A program made the translations under genes and the position numbers. DNA of 64,000 bases from Candidatus Peregrinibacteria bacterium (GTDB lineage: Bacteria; Patescibacteriota; Gracilibacteria; UBA1369): positions 1 to 64,000 of the forward strand of contig JADZCU010000050.1 of NCBI GenBank assembly GCA_020851415.1, read 5' to 3'. Each line of letters opens with the position of its first letter. The first letter of the stretch is position 1. Below are positions 50,201 through 57,976 of the stretch, piece by piece. The notes under the pieces are model-generated. The model was not told the DNA's origin. It saw only the letters and a program-made list of their open reading frames with translations, and ran no database searches.

Positions 50201-52189
50201 ATGTCATTAAGTACCCAGTATGAGTTCCTTTTCGTGGGGAGGGATGAAGGAAATTTTGTTGAAAACTATGCCTACGATTTAGGTGAAGGTGGTGAGACAA
50301 ATGGCAAAATCTTTATCAATCTTGAGATTCAAAATAATCCGGCTGACGCGGAAATGATTGGTGAAACAATGTTTGACGCCATGCGAAAATCGTTTTTTGC
50401 TGATCCTGAAAAAGAGGAATACGTGCGTTTTGAAGAGTCTGTGAAAGCTGTGAATAAAGCTTTGCGTGAATTCGCCGCGGGAAGAGGTAAAAAGTTTTTG
50501 GGAAATATTAATGCGATTATTGCGACTATTATTGGAGGCAATTTGTATCTTACTCAGACAGGTGATGCAGAGGCCTATTTGATGCGACGCCGTTTATGTT
50601 CAACCATAAGTGAAGGTCTTTCCGATGAAGAGTCTGAGGACGTATTTACCAACATTGCCAGTGGTACTCTGGAGTCCGGCGATTTGGTACTTATCAATAC
50701 CACAAGACTGCTTCGCTATATCAGCAAGACCGACCTGGCCAAAGTTGTTTCCGGGCGTAATTTGATTTCCACTTTAGCGGAACTGAAGGATGAACTTTCC
50801 GGTGAAGTTTTGAATAAGGTTGGTTTGATTGCCGTGAACTGCGTGGAAAATGGACCAAATCTGGATGATCAGGAGCGTGGAAAAGTTGTGGCACATCTGC
50901 AGAAAGAGGAAATGAACGGGTCTCCAGCTAAATCTGAGAAGCGTGATTCAATGGTAGTTTTAAAGGATACTATTGCGAATCTTTCACGGAGCGTTGATGA
51001 CTTGCGTCGTCGGGTTGCCGGTAAAGGCGGCTCTAAAGGTGGCGGGCGTATTGAACGTGGCTCAAGCGGATCCGGGAGCGGGTTTAAGATTGGTAATATG
51101 GGTAAAGATAAATTGATTCCGATTTTTATTCTGGTTGTGGTTGCTTTGACTGTTGGGGTTTGGTGGCTCCGGGGCCGTGCTCTTGAGCAGGCAGCCATTG
51201 AAAATTACGATAAGGTTTTGACTGAAGTGCGTGAAGAGATTGCTTCTGCTGAGACCACCGGACAATATAATAAGGATCAGGCCGGTGAAATGTTGGCTCA
51301 TGCTGAAAAGAAGGCGCTTGAGGTTTTGAATTCCGGCTATCATCGTGCGAAAGCGAATGAGCTTTTGAAAGGTATCAATGAAACGAAAGACAAACTTGAT
51401 GGAGTGATTCATCCTGAAACCAAGGTATTGGTTGATCTTGCTACGAAGCGTTCCAATGTCAGTGCGCTTGGTTTGCTTGGCTTGAAAGGGACTTTGTATG
51501 CTTATGAATATAACGCTTTGTATCCAATTGTTTTGGATAAGATTCAGGATCCGTTGACGATTGATGAAAACGAAACGGTTATCGGGGCTACGATTTATCC
51601 GGATAAAGACTCTTTGATGTTTTACACAAAGTCTGGGAAAGTTATTGAATATGCCGACAATCGTATGACTTTTGTAGATAGCGCCGACGGTGCTTTCCAT
51701 AAGGGTGTTGATGTGAGAGGTTACAGCAACAAGCTGTATATTCTTGACCCGGAAGGTAATCAGATCTGGAGATACGCTCGTCGCCGCGATAAGTTTGATG
51801 CTGCCGAAGCCTATAACGTAAATGCCGATATTAAGAACGGTTTATCATTGGCAATTGACGGCAGTGTGTATGTTTTGAACAAGGACGGTTTTATTACCAA
51901 ACTGTTTAGCGGCAATCAGGAACAGTTCCCGATCAAGAAACAGCCGGTTAAACCTATGGCTCAACCGACAAAGATTTATACCGAACTGGATATGCCTAAC
52001 ATATACATTCTTGAGCCTGCCGAGCGTCGTGTATTGGTTTATGCCAAGGACGACAAAACAGGCGGTGCCACGTATCTGCAACAGTTTGTTTTTGATGATA
52101 TGCCTGACTTGCGTGACCTGTTCGTTGATAAAGATACGAACCGACTCTATGTTATGGATTCGACCAAGGTTTATCAGGTGAATCTGTAA
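50201..52189 (+). CDS. PP2C-like domain fused through a membrane helix to an external beta-propeller
   Basis: 662 residues from the ATG at 50201 (MSLSTQYEFLFVGRDEG); an earlier in-frame ATG at 50153 gives an implausible extension. Residues 1-230 resemble the serine/threonine phosphatase PP2C fold (NINAIIATIIGGNLYLTQTGDAEAYLMR, GDLVLINTTRLLRYIS) but lack the usual N-terminal metal-binding Asp motif, so activity is doubtful. A Gly/Ser linker leads to one membrane helix at about 305-325 (LIPIFILVVVALTVGVWWL), a helical stalk and, from about 390, repeated strands like NHL/YVTN propellers (LYILDPEGNQIWRYARR, SVYVLNKDGFITKLF). Looks like a one-piece surface sensor; function inferred from layout only. 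Confidence 0.75.
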   Translation: MSLSTQYEFLFVGRDEGNFVENYAYDLGEGGETNGKIFINLEIQNNPADAEMIGETMFDAMRKSFFADPEKEEYVRFEESVKAVNKALREFAAGRGKKFLGNINAIIATIIGGNLYLTQTGDAEAYLMRRRLCSTISEGLSDEESEDVFTNIASGTLESGDLVLINTTRLLRYISKTDLAKVVSGRNLISTLAELKDELSGEVLNKVGLIAVNCVENGPNLDDQERGKVVAHLQKEEMNGSPAKSEKRDSMVVLKDTIANLSRSVDDLRRRVAGKGGSKGGGRIERGSSGSGSGFKIGNMGKDKLIPIFILVVVALTVGVWWLRGRALEQAAIENYDKVLTEVREEIASAETTGQYNKDQAGEMLAHAEKKALEVLNSGYHRAKANELLKGINETKDKLDGVIHPETKVLVDLATKRSNVSALGLLGLKGTLYAYEYNALYPIVLDKIQDPLTIDENETVIGATIYPDKDSLMFYTKSGKVIEYADNRMTFVDSADGAFHKGVDVRGYSNKLYILDPEGNQIWRYARRRDKFDAAEAYNVNADIKNGLSLAIDGSVYVLNKDGFITKLFSGNQEQFPIKKQPVKPMAQPTKIYTELDMPNIYILEPAERRVLVYAKDDKTGGATYLQQFVFDDMPDLRDLFVDKDTNRLYVMDSTKVYQVNL

Positions 52190-52205
52190 AACCTATGAAA
52201 GATGG

Positions 52206-52238
52206 AGAGCTCAATGTGAAAGCGTTGAGCTCTTTTTT
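52206..52238 (+). terminator. Rho-independent terminator of the PP2C-like gene
   Basis: AGAGCTCAA (52206-52214) pairs with TTGAGCTCT (52225-52233), followed by TTTTT, 17 bases after the stop. Confidence 0.85.
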
Positions 52239-52340
52239 GTTGGTGAAATGGCGACGGTGATTGGGGATTTCACTATCGTTTGTGGTGCTCTGAAAACACA
52301 ATTCATTGAAGTGCGACTTCTTTGGATTGCCACTTGATGA

Positions 52341-53378
52341 TTATTTTTTAGCGGTTTGTTTTGATGCATCTTCAAAGAGCTCTTCTTCGAGTGTTGTTGG
52401 GAGTTCTCCGGTGCTTTTTGTTTCTTTCTTGAGTGAATAGAATGAGAAAAAGCCAGCCGGGATCGGGAACCAGAAAGAGATCAGGCGGTAGATAAGTGTA
52501 GCGCCCACGGCAATGGTTGGGTCAATTTTAGCTTCAAGGAATATCAGGATTAGTGAAGCTTCTGCAGCACCAATGCCGGCCGGCGCGAGGGTGATTTTGC
52601 TAAAGATGAGCGAGGAAGCATAAGCGAAAATGATGACGCTCATAGGCGGTAATACGCCAAAGGTAAGGAAAGAGAAGACCAGGCTGGCTATATTGGAAGC
52701 GTAGTAGATAATGCCTGCCAGGAACCCGAAAAAGACCAGTCCGCCGTGTTGCATGAGCCTTTTTTTGTATACATTCTTATTTTTGATGAAAGACAGAAAC
52801 GGTTTGGTCCATTTGTATTTACTGAGGTGTTTTTCAATGTGCGGGTAGAATTTTTTGAGTGTTATATAGAGCCCGAGAATGACCAGTACAAAGATCAGTG
52901 CTCCAAAGGATATGATTGATGTGTTGAGGGTGCCCGCCGGGTTTTCTACAAAAAAACCGCTTATAATAAACATTATAATGAGCAGTATGTGGATGAGTGC
53001 TGTCCAGCAGATAGAAAGGAAAATAAACTTTTCTGTATCTACGCCCAGTTTTTTATAGAAATGATAGGCGGCTGCGAGCCCGCCTGCTTCACCAACAGGC
53101 AGTATGTGTGCTGCGAATACGTTGAGAGATGCAATGCGCAGAGAGTCTTTGATTCTTACTTTCATGTCTGCTATACGCAGGAAGAGTTGTGAAAACCATC
53201 CGTCGCCGATGTATTGAAAGGTTTGCGCAAAAATCGCGGCGAAGATCCACCAGTAGTTCAGGGTATCTTTCATCTGCCAGACCTTGGAGAAATCTTTAAA
53301 ATGAGGAATAAGCTTGCTTATGGCCAGAGCCATTATTGCAACAACTACCCCGTACTGCACGATTTTAACAGGTTTCAC
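52341..53378 (-). CDS. UPF0104 / LPG-synthase-TM family membrane protein (flippase-like)
   Basis: 345 residues with about eight membrane segments, matching the transmembrane domain family of lysylphosphatidylglycerol synthase: VGEAGGLAAAYHFYKKLGV near residue 95, the SICWTALIHILLIIMFIISG helix, and APAGIGAAEASLILIFLEA near 270, the best conserved signature. The cytoplasmic aminoacyl-transferase domain of MprF is absent. Stand-alone copies usually accompany glycosyltransferases and are thought to flip lipid-linked products. Here it follows a family 2 glycosyltransferase by 24 bases, consistent with that idea. Confidence 0.86.
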   Translation of the reverse strand: MKPVKIVQYGVVVAIMALAISKLIPHFKDFSKVWQMKDTLNYWWIFAAIFAQTFQYIGDGWFSQLFLRIADMKVRIKDSLRIASLNVFAAHILPVGEAGGLAAAYHFYKKLGVDTEKFIFLSICWTALIHILLIIMFIISGFFVENPAGTLNTSIISFGALIFVLVILGLYITLKKFYPHIEKHLSKYKWTKPFLSFIKNKNVYKKRLMQHGGLVFFGFLAGIIYYASNIASLVFSFLTFGVLPPMSVIIFAYASSLIFSKITLAPAGIGAAEASLILIFLEAKIDPTIAVGATLIYRLISFWFPIPAGFFSFYSLKKETKSTGELPTTLEEELFEDASKQTAKK

Positions 53379-53402
53379 AAATCAGACGGCTAAAACTAGA
53401 CA

Positions 53403-54203
53403 TTAATTTTGGGTACCGACTTCTTCTCTGGCGAGTTTTTTTTCCTGAGTAAGACGTTGTTTCATATGACTGAATTTGCCAAATTCATATTCGAACTCAA
53501 CGTTTTTCACGTTGAAGAGATAGCAAGATCCCCATACGATATATTTGAACCACACGCGTGCACGACCTTCTTCATCAAAGCGACGTGTGTTGAAAAGAAT
53601 GTTTGTAGATTTGAGAATACGGAATTTGCCAGCCATACTGAGGGCTTTCAGATAGTAAAGGTCTTCACAATATTCCATATTGATATCAAAACCGTTTACT
53701 TTTTCATGAATGTTTTTCTTTACGATGATTCCGGCACCTGCTGACCCAGGACGTTTTGTGTATTGAAGTGGATTGATAACGCAATGCTGGTAGAAAGAAA
53801 AGACCGCTTTATCAACTAAGCGTTCAGGATATGGTTTGAGGGGGCAGCCGGCACTATCAAGTTTGCGCTCTTGGATTTCGTTGAGTGCGTTTTTGATGAA
53901 GTTTGGTGGAATACGCGTATCTGCGTCCAGGAAGAGGATGTATTTTCCACGAGCATGCGCTGCGCCGGTGTTTCTGGCTATTGATACACCTTTTTTAGGA
54001 GCGTGTACCAAACGGATGTTCTTTTTTGGGAATTTCTTGATGTAAGATTCTACGTTAGCGCAGGTATTATCTTCGCTTCCGCTGTCTGCAATGATTGTTT
54101 CGTATTTGTTGTGCGGGTTTTGAGCAATAATGCTCTCAATAAGTTTCTCGATAAATCCTTCCTCGTTCAGTGTGGGGATTACTATGGATAATGCGGGTTT
54201 CAT
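53403..54203 (-). CDS. Family 2 glycosyltransferase
   Basis: 266 residues, GT-A fold. SIVIPTLNEEGFIEKLIESI near the start, IIADSGSEDNT near 40, GVSIARNTGAAHARGKYILF near 78 and LFLDADTRIPP with the metal-binding D-x-D near 97 are diagnostic. The acceptor side is AGCPLKPYPERL and AGAGIIVKKNIHEKVNGFD. No membrane helix. It adds a sugar from a nucleotide donor, probably to a lipid or envelope acceptor since the flippase-like gene follows. The sugar cannot be predicted. Confidence 0.88.
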   Translation of the reverse strand: MKPALSIVIPTLNEEGFIEKLIESIIAQNPHNKYETIIADSGSEDNTCANVESYIKKFPKKNIRLVHAPKKGVSIARNTGAAHARGKYILFLDADTRIPPNFIKNALNEIQERKLDSAGCPLKPYPERLVDKAVFSFYQHCVINPLQYTKRPGSAGAGIIVKKNIHEKVNGFDINMEYCEDLYYLKALSMAGKFRILKSTNILFNTRRFDEEGRARVWFKYIVWGSCYLFNVKNVEFEYEFGKFSHMKQRLTQEKKLAREEVGTQN

Positions 54204-54281
54204 TCACTGATGTGTTAAAGGTTTTTTGAAGCCTTTTTAGAGTTAATTTTAGGCAAAATTTTTCTATTAACTACCCTATCA

Positions 54282-54301
54282 TTGAATATTGGGATATTCA
54301 A
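54282..54301. repeat. Palindrome between two glycosyltransferase genes
   Basis: TTGAATAT (54282-54289) and ATATTCAA (54294-54301) around TGGG, ending 2 bases before the last codon of the minus-strand gene at 54304. No T run follows on the minus strand. Candidate operator or RNA-processing hairpin. Confidence 0.4.
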
Positions 54302-54303
54302 GT

Positions 54304-55416
54304 TTAACGCAAGAGTTTGTGGACGAATTGTGCGATCTCAAGGCTGGCTTTTGGCTTACTTGCTTTATTCAGGTTGCTGAGGTAGGAATCGTAATCTTCA
54401 CGAATCTCGTTGATGGCGGTTGCGATGTTTGAGTTTTTACGTTTAAGAAATACGCCGAGTTTTCGTTTGGTTACAAACTGGGCGTTTCCAAGTTCATGTC
54501 TGGCGATTGTTTTGGTGATAATTACTGGTTTGGCGGCGGCTATACATTCCATTATGGTTGCTCCTCCGGCTTTGGTTATCACAATGTCTGAAGATTTGAT
54601 GAAGTTGGGCATTTGATCTGTCCAACCTAAAACGAGCGTGTTTTTTTCTTTGCCCAGCTTTTCAAAAGATGTGAGGAGATGATTATCACGTCCGCAAATG
54701 ACAATTATGTTGCTATCTGGATTATTGGCACGAATTTGATCTACGGTTTTGATATTTTTCCCTTTTTTTTGAGAAACGGCGATGAGCAGAATTGTGAAAT
54801 TTTTTGGATCAAGATGGACTGATTCCAAAAATTTTTGACGATTTATCGGTTCGAAGAAAACTTTTTTTATGGGAAATCCGAAGGTCTTAATTTTTTTGGG
54901 ATGTATTTTTTGTTCTTCCAGTGCCTTTGCGGTGCTGCTGTCCGGTACAATGTGGTAGTCCACTTCTGCTGTGGTCCAGGCTTCATGAACGATGGTTGAG
55001 TCTGTTATGACGCTTATGAAGGGGATTCTAGGATTGTATTTTTTGAGTAATTTTACCGTGAGGTGATCCCAAAGGGGGTAGGTGGAAATAATCAGGTCAG
55101 GCTTTTTTTCCAGAAAAAACTGCTTAATTTTTCTGTATACCATAGGGTAGTTCAGAATATTGAGCAGTTTCATGCGGCTTTTTTTATTCCAGCGCTCGAA
55201 GAGAAAATTTACTATAAATGGGTTTGTGCTGGCCAATTTTTCGTAGGTTTTTTTACTGACTTTATTGATTTTTTTATTTAAAAATTCAATAAAATTCACA
55301 ATTTCGATGTTGTAGGTTTTCCCATAGGCTAATTCCAGGCCTTCTTGAACTCCCCGGGCGGCACTCATGTGTCCCTGACCCATTTCTGAGGTTAAAATCA
55401 GTATGTTCTTTTTCAT
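54304..55416 (-). CDS. Diacylglycerol glycosyltransferase / MurG-like GT-B glycosyltransferase
   Basis: 370 residues from the ATG at 55416 (MKKNILILTSEMGQGH); ATGs at 55434 and 55464 lie upstream but the MKKNILILT start fits the family. The N-terminal MGDG-synthase-like domain has EMGQGHMSAARGVQEGL and DLIISTYPLWDHLTVKLL; the C-terminal GT28 donor-binding domain has LLIAVSQKKGKNI near 218, TLVLGWTDQMPNFIKSSDIVITKAGGATIMECIAAAKPVII near 270. Enzymes of this type put glucose or galactose on diacylglycerol, making membrane glycolipids. An extended -10 box 47 bases upstream suggests an independent start behind the salvage operon. Confidence 0.85.
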   Translation of the reverse strand: MKKNILILTSEMGQGHMSAARGVQEGLELAYGKTYNIEIVNFIEFLNKKINKVSKKTYEKLASTNPFIVNFLFERWNKKSRMKLLNILNYPMVYRKIKQFFLEKKPDLIISTYPLWDHLTVKLLKKYNPRIPFISVITDSTIVHEAWTTAEVDYHIVPDSSTAKALEEQKIHPKKIKTFGFPIKKVFFEPINRQKFLESVHLDPKNFTILLIAVSQKKGKNIKTVDQIRANNPDSNIIVICGRDNHLLTSFEKLGKEKNTLVLGWTDQMPNFIKSSDIVITKAGGATIMECIAAAKPVIITKTIARHELGNAQFVTKRKLGVFLKRKNSNIATAINEIREDYDSYLSNLNKASKPKASLEIAQFVHKLLR

Positions 55417-55462
55417 CTTGGCTGCTGCAAGCATTAGGTCGTATCTATCGTTTGTCGGGTGC

Positions 55463-55471
55463 ATTGTAGCA
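55463..55471 (-). promoter_or_regulatory. Extended -10 promoter of the GT-B glycosyltransferase gene
   Basis: TGCTACAAT on the minus strand (55471-55463), no clear -35. Predicted start about 40 bases before the ATG at 55416. Confidence 0.4.
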
Positions 55472-55479
55472 TACTTGAT

Positions 55480-56130
55480 TTAGGACTGATTTTTGCCAAT
55501 TTTGATCGGCCAGCATTTACCTGTTTCTTTGTATTGTTTGTTGAACTGATCAATGAGGTTGATCGCTTCTTCATTGCTTTTTGCAATGTAGATGTAGTCG
55601 AAATCATCGGAGCTGATGAGTTTTTCCTTGAGTGCGTAATCAATAACCCAGTCGACCAGAGGTTCCCACATTTCGCCGCTTAAGATGATTGGTTTGTACT
55701 CGATTTTTTTGACTTGCACCAACTGCCACATATAAAAAAGTTCGAGTGCAGTACCAATGCCACCGGGTGTTACTACAAAAACGTTGGCGAGTTTTGCGAA
55801 TGTTTCGAGTCGTTCAGCGAAACGTTCAAAATGTTTTCTCATTTCTACGAAGTCGTTTGGTTTTTCTTCTGTTCCAAGTTTTATGGTAAGTCCGATGGAT
55901 TTGGCTTTGCCGGCTTTATCACCTTCGGTATGGCCTGCGTTGGCCGCTTCCATGATTCCAGGTCCTCCGCCAGTTATGACATCAAAATTTCGTTCACCGA
56001 TCATTTTGGCCAGGTTATAAACTTCATCATAATGCTTGGATCCTTTTTGGATGCGCGCTGATCCAAAAATGGCAACAAGGAACTCTGTTTTAACAATTTT
56101 ATTTACGTCTAGGTTTTCAAATGGGCACAT
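55480..56130 (-). CDS. LOG-family protein (Rossmann fold, lysine-decarboxylase-like)
   Basis: 216 residues. Both signatures of the family are present: VITGGGPGIMEAANAGH near residue 55 and FVVTPGGIGTALELFYMWQL near 122 (PGGxGT). Characterised LOG proteins cut nucleoside 5'-monophosphates to base plus ribose 5-phosphate; the historical 'lysine decarboxylase' label is wrong for them. As the last gene of the AMP-phosphorylase operon, a phosphoribohydrolase that also yields ribose 5-phosphate would make good sense, feeding the RpiB encoded just upstream. Substrate specificity is inference. Confidence 0.85.
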   Translation of the reverse strand: MCPFENLDVNKIVKTEFLVAIFGSARIQKGSKHYDEVYNLAKMIGERNFDVITGGGPGIMEAANAGHTEGDKAGKAKSIGLTIKLGTEEKPNDFVEMRKHFERFAERLETFAKLANVFVVTPGGIGTALELFYMWQLVQVKKIEYKPIILSGEMWEPLVDWVIDYALKEKLISSDDFDYIYIAKSNEEAINLIDQFNKQYKETGKCWPIKIGKNQS

Positions 56131-56160
56131 ATGTTTTTTTGTTAAGATATTTTGTGTTTT

Positions 56161-56610
56161 TTATTGTGTGAATTTATCAATTTTTTCCAGTCTTCGTTTG
56201 TGTCTTTCTTCGGCGCTGAAATCTGTTTTGAGCCATAGTTTTACTACTTCGACGGCTTCTTCTTCGGTCACGAATCTTGCGCCAAGTGAAAGTATGTTTG
56301 CGTCGTTATGTATTCTGGATAGGGTAATGATGTCTTTTGATCCGCCGTAGTAGAGTGCGGCACGTACGCCTTTTACTTTATTGGCGGCGATGGCTTCACC
56401 TTGTCCTGATCCGCCTATGACAATGCCTTTATCTGTTTGCGGATTTTTTGCGACTTCCTGAGCCGCCGGGATGATGTAGTCAGGATAATCATCTAATTCT
56501 GCGTATTCGTATGGTCCCATATCCTTGAAGGCGATTCCTTCTTGGGTTAAGAATTTGATGATGGCATTTTTGAGTTCGAATCCGGCGTGGTCTGAGGCGA
56601 GATAAATCAT
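56161..56610 (-). CDS. rpiB: Ribose-5-phosphate isomerase B
   Basis: 149 residues from the ATG at 56610 (MIYLASDHAGFELK); an ATG at 56646 lies inside the upstream gene. Interconverts ribose 5-phosphate and ribulose 5-phosphate. The catalytic loop reads GIVIGGSGQGEAIAANKVKG: the Cys used by the E. coli enzyme is absent and a Glu is placed as in the mycobacterial-type enzymes, which use that Glu as base. Asp-His in SDHAG and His in SRIHNDANILSLG are conserved. It follows the R15P isomerase gene by 17 bases, linking salvage to the pentose-phosphate pathway. Confidence 0.93.
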   Translation of the reverse strand: MIYLASDHAGFELKNAIIKFLTQEGIAFKDMGPYEYAELDDYPDYIIPAAQEVAKNPQTDKGIVIGGSGQGEAIAANKVKGVRAALYYGGSKDIITLSRIHNDANILSLGARFVTEEEAVEVVKLWLKTDFSAEERHKRRLEKIDKFTQ

Positions 56611-56627
56611 GGTATTGGGTTTATTTT

Positions 56628-57491
56628 TTAGTTTGTGAACATCCATGGATAGGCTTTCTGAACTTCCAGTACCAGTGTTTCCGGTTTATAGATTCCTATT
56701 TCCGTGATGATGCCTGTGAGGATATCGGGGGTGGTGATTTCGAAAGCCGGGTTCATGACGGTGACACCTTTGGGTGGATTGTCCCAGACCTCTTTGGGGT
56801 CACGCTGTTCAATGACTTCTTCGAACCCGTTGACGGTTTCTGGATCGAATTTCCAGGAGTTGGTCACTGAGTAGGTTGGTGTGTGTTGTTGAGAAGCAAA
56901 CTCTGCCAAAAATTCTGTTCCGATTTTGTTGAAGATTTTTCCTTCGGTTGTTACTGCGTCGCAACCAAACAGAAAGAGGTCGGCTTTTTTGAGAAAAGTC
57001 CGGCCGGCGGAGTCTACGAAATGGGTTACTGGGATGCCGTGCGCTGCGATGTTCTCGGCGGTGATGCGGCCCTGAAAGCGCGGCCGGGTTTCAGTGTTAT
57101 AGACGGTGAATCTTTTTCCGTCGTCCCAGGCTCTAAAGAGTACCGCTTCAACGCTAGAGGAGTGGCAGTGGGTGAAAACTATCATGCCATCCTGGATTTT
57201 TTTTGCGCCAATTTCGGCAATTTTTTCTTTGGAGTTTTTGAAAAAGTTTTTGACGTAATCTGCGATATTTGGATCGCTTTGGAAGTTTTTTAAACAGTAT
57301 TTGAGAGCATTGCGGAGCGCTGGTTCTGTGGGGCGCGTTGCCACTAATTCATCATGTGCTTTTTGAAGTTCGGCAAGATCTTTGGTTTCGTTTAACTTTA
57401 ACGCAAAAGCTTCCACGGCTGCCACTGCTATTTTTTCGGCGCCCTGGATTTTGAGAGCTTTGATGTCGTCGATGATTTGCTGGTAAGTCAT
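56628..57491 (-). CDS. Ribose-1,5-bisphosphate isomerase (eIF2B-like family)
   Basis: 287 residues. Belongs to the eIF2B/methylthioribose-1-phosphate isomerase superfamily. The segments MIVFTHCHSSSVEAVLF near residue 110, ETRPRFQGRITAENIAAHG near 135, THFVDSA near 158, GCDAVTTEGKIFNKIGT near 178 and NPAFEITTPDILTGIITEIG near 250 match archaeal R15P isomerase rather than translation factor or MTR1P isomerase; the Cys in HCHS and the Asp in GCDAVT are the expected catalytic residues. It makes ribulose-1,5-bisphosphate from the product of AMP phosphorylase, encoded two genes upstream. The assignment rests on motif recall and context. Confidence 0.87.
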   Translation of the reverse strand: MTYQQIIDDIKALKIQGAEKIAVAAVEAFALKLNETKDLAELQKAHDELVATRPTEPALRNALKYCLKNFQSDPNIADYVKNFFKNSKEKIAEIGAKKIQDGMIVFTHCHSSSVEAVLFRAWDDGKRFTVYNTETRPRFQGRITAENIAAHGIPVTHFVDSAGRTFLKKADLFLFGCDAVTTEGKIFNKIGTEFLAEFASQQHTPTYSVTNSWKFDPETVNGFEEVIEQRDPKEVWDNPPKGVTVMNPAFEITTPDILTGIITEIGIYKPETLVLEVQKAYPWMFTN

Positions 57492-57522
57492 GGTTGTGAC
57501 GATTAGCTTTTTGAGCTGCTAC

Positions 57523-57948
57523 TTAACTGGCTCTGTGAACTTTTTCCTCTATTTTTTTGACGATGCTGAGGACTTTTGCTCTTGGTTTTACGTCGTGTTC
57601 ATCGATTGCTTTTTTGAGGCTTGATGTTTGGTAGAGATCTTCTATGTATGCCTGAAAAGCCTCGATTTCTTCGTTGATGTCTGATGTTTCTTCACGCTCT
57701 TTTGTTTTGAGATAATCTGTTTTGGCCAGAATGAGTTTTGTTTGGAATAAACTTAGTTCTGTCGCGAGCGAAGCGATATTTCCGTATTGCTGAGTGAGTT
57801 GATCGATTTTCCTTTGCAGAATTGTTCTGCATTGTCGGCTGAGTTCTTTGTGTTTTTCGATTTCTTCATCGGTGAGCACCAGTGTGCGGCGCACTTTTCC
57901 CAGGAGTTTTCCGAAACTTGAACCCTCGTGATGTGAATGATCTGACAT
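57523..57948 (-). CDS. Unknown coiled-coil protein within the nucleotide salvage operon
   Basis: 141 residues, not recognised. It begins with a His-rich stretch (SDHSHHEGSS), then runs of charged heptads (EEIEKHKELSRQCRTILQRK, LFQTKLILAKTDYLKTKERE) and a helical end (VLSIVKKIEEKVHRAS). No catalytic motif, signal or membrane segment. It sits between AMP phosphorylase (28 bases) and R15P isomerase (31 bases) in what looks like one transcript, so a role as assembly or regulatory partner of these enzymes is conceivable; this is inference from position only. Confidence 0.75.
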   Translation of the reverse strand: MSDHSHHEGSSFGKLLGKVRRTLVLTDEEIEKHKELSRQCRTILQRKIDQLTQQYGNIASLATELSLFQTKLILAKTDYLKTKEREETSDINEEIEAFQAYIEDLYQTSSLKKAIDEHDVKPRAKVLSIVKKIEEKVHRAS

Positions 57949-57976
57949 AAATGGTTATTTTAGTGTTGATGAGGGA

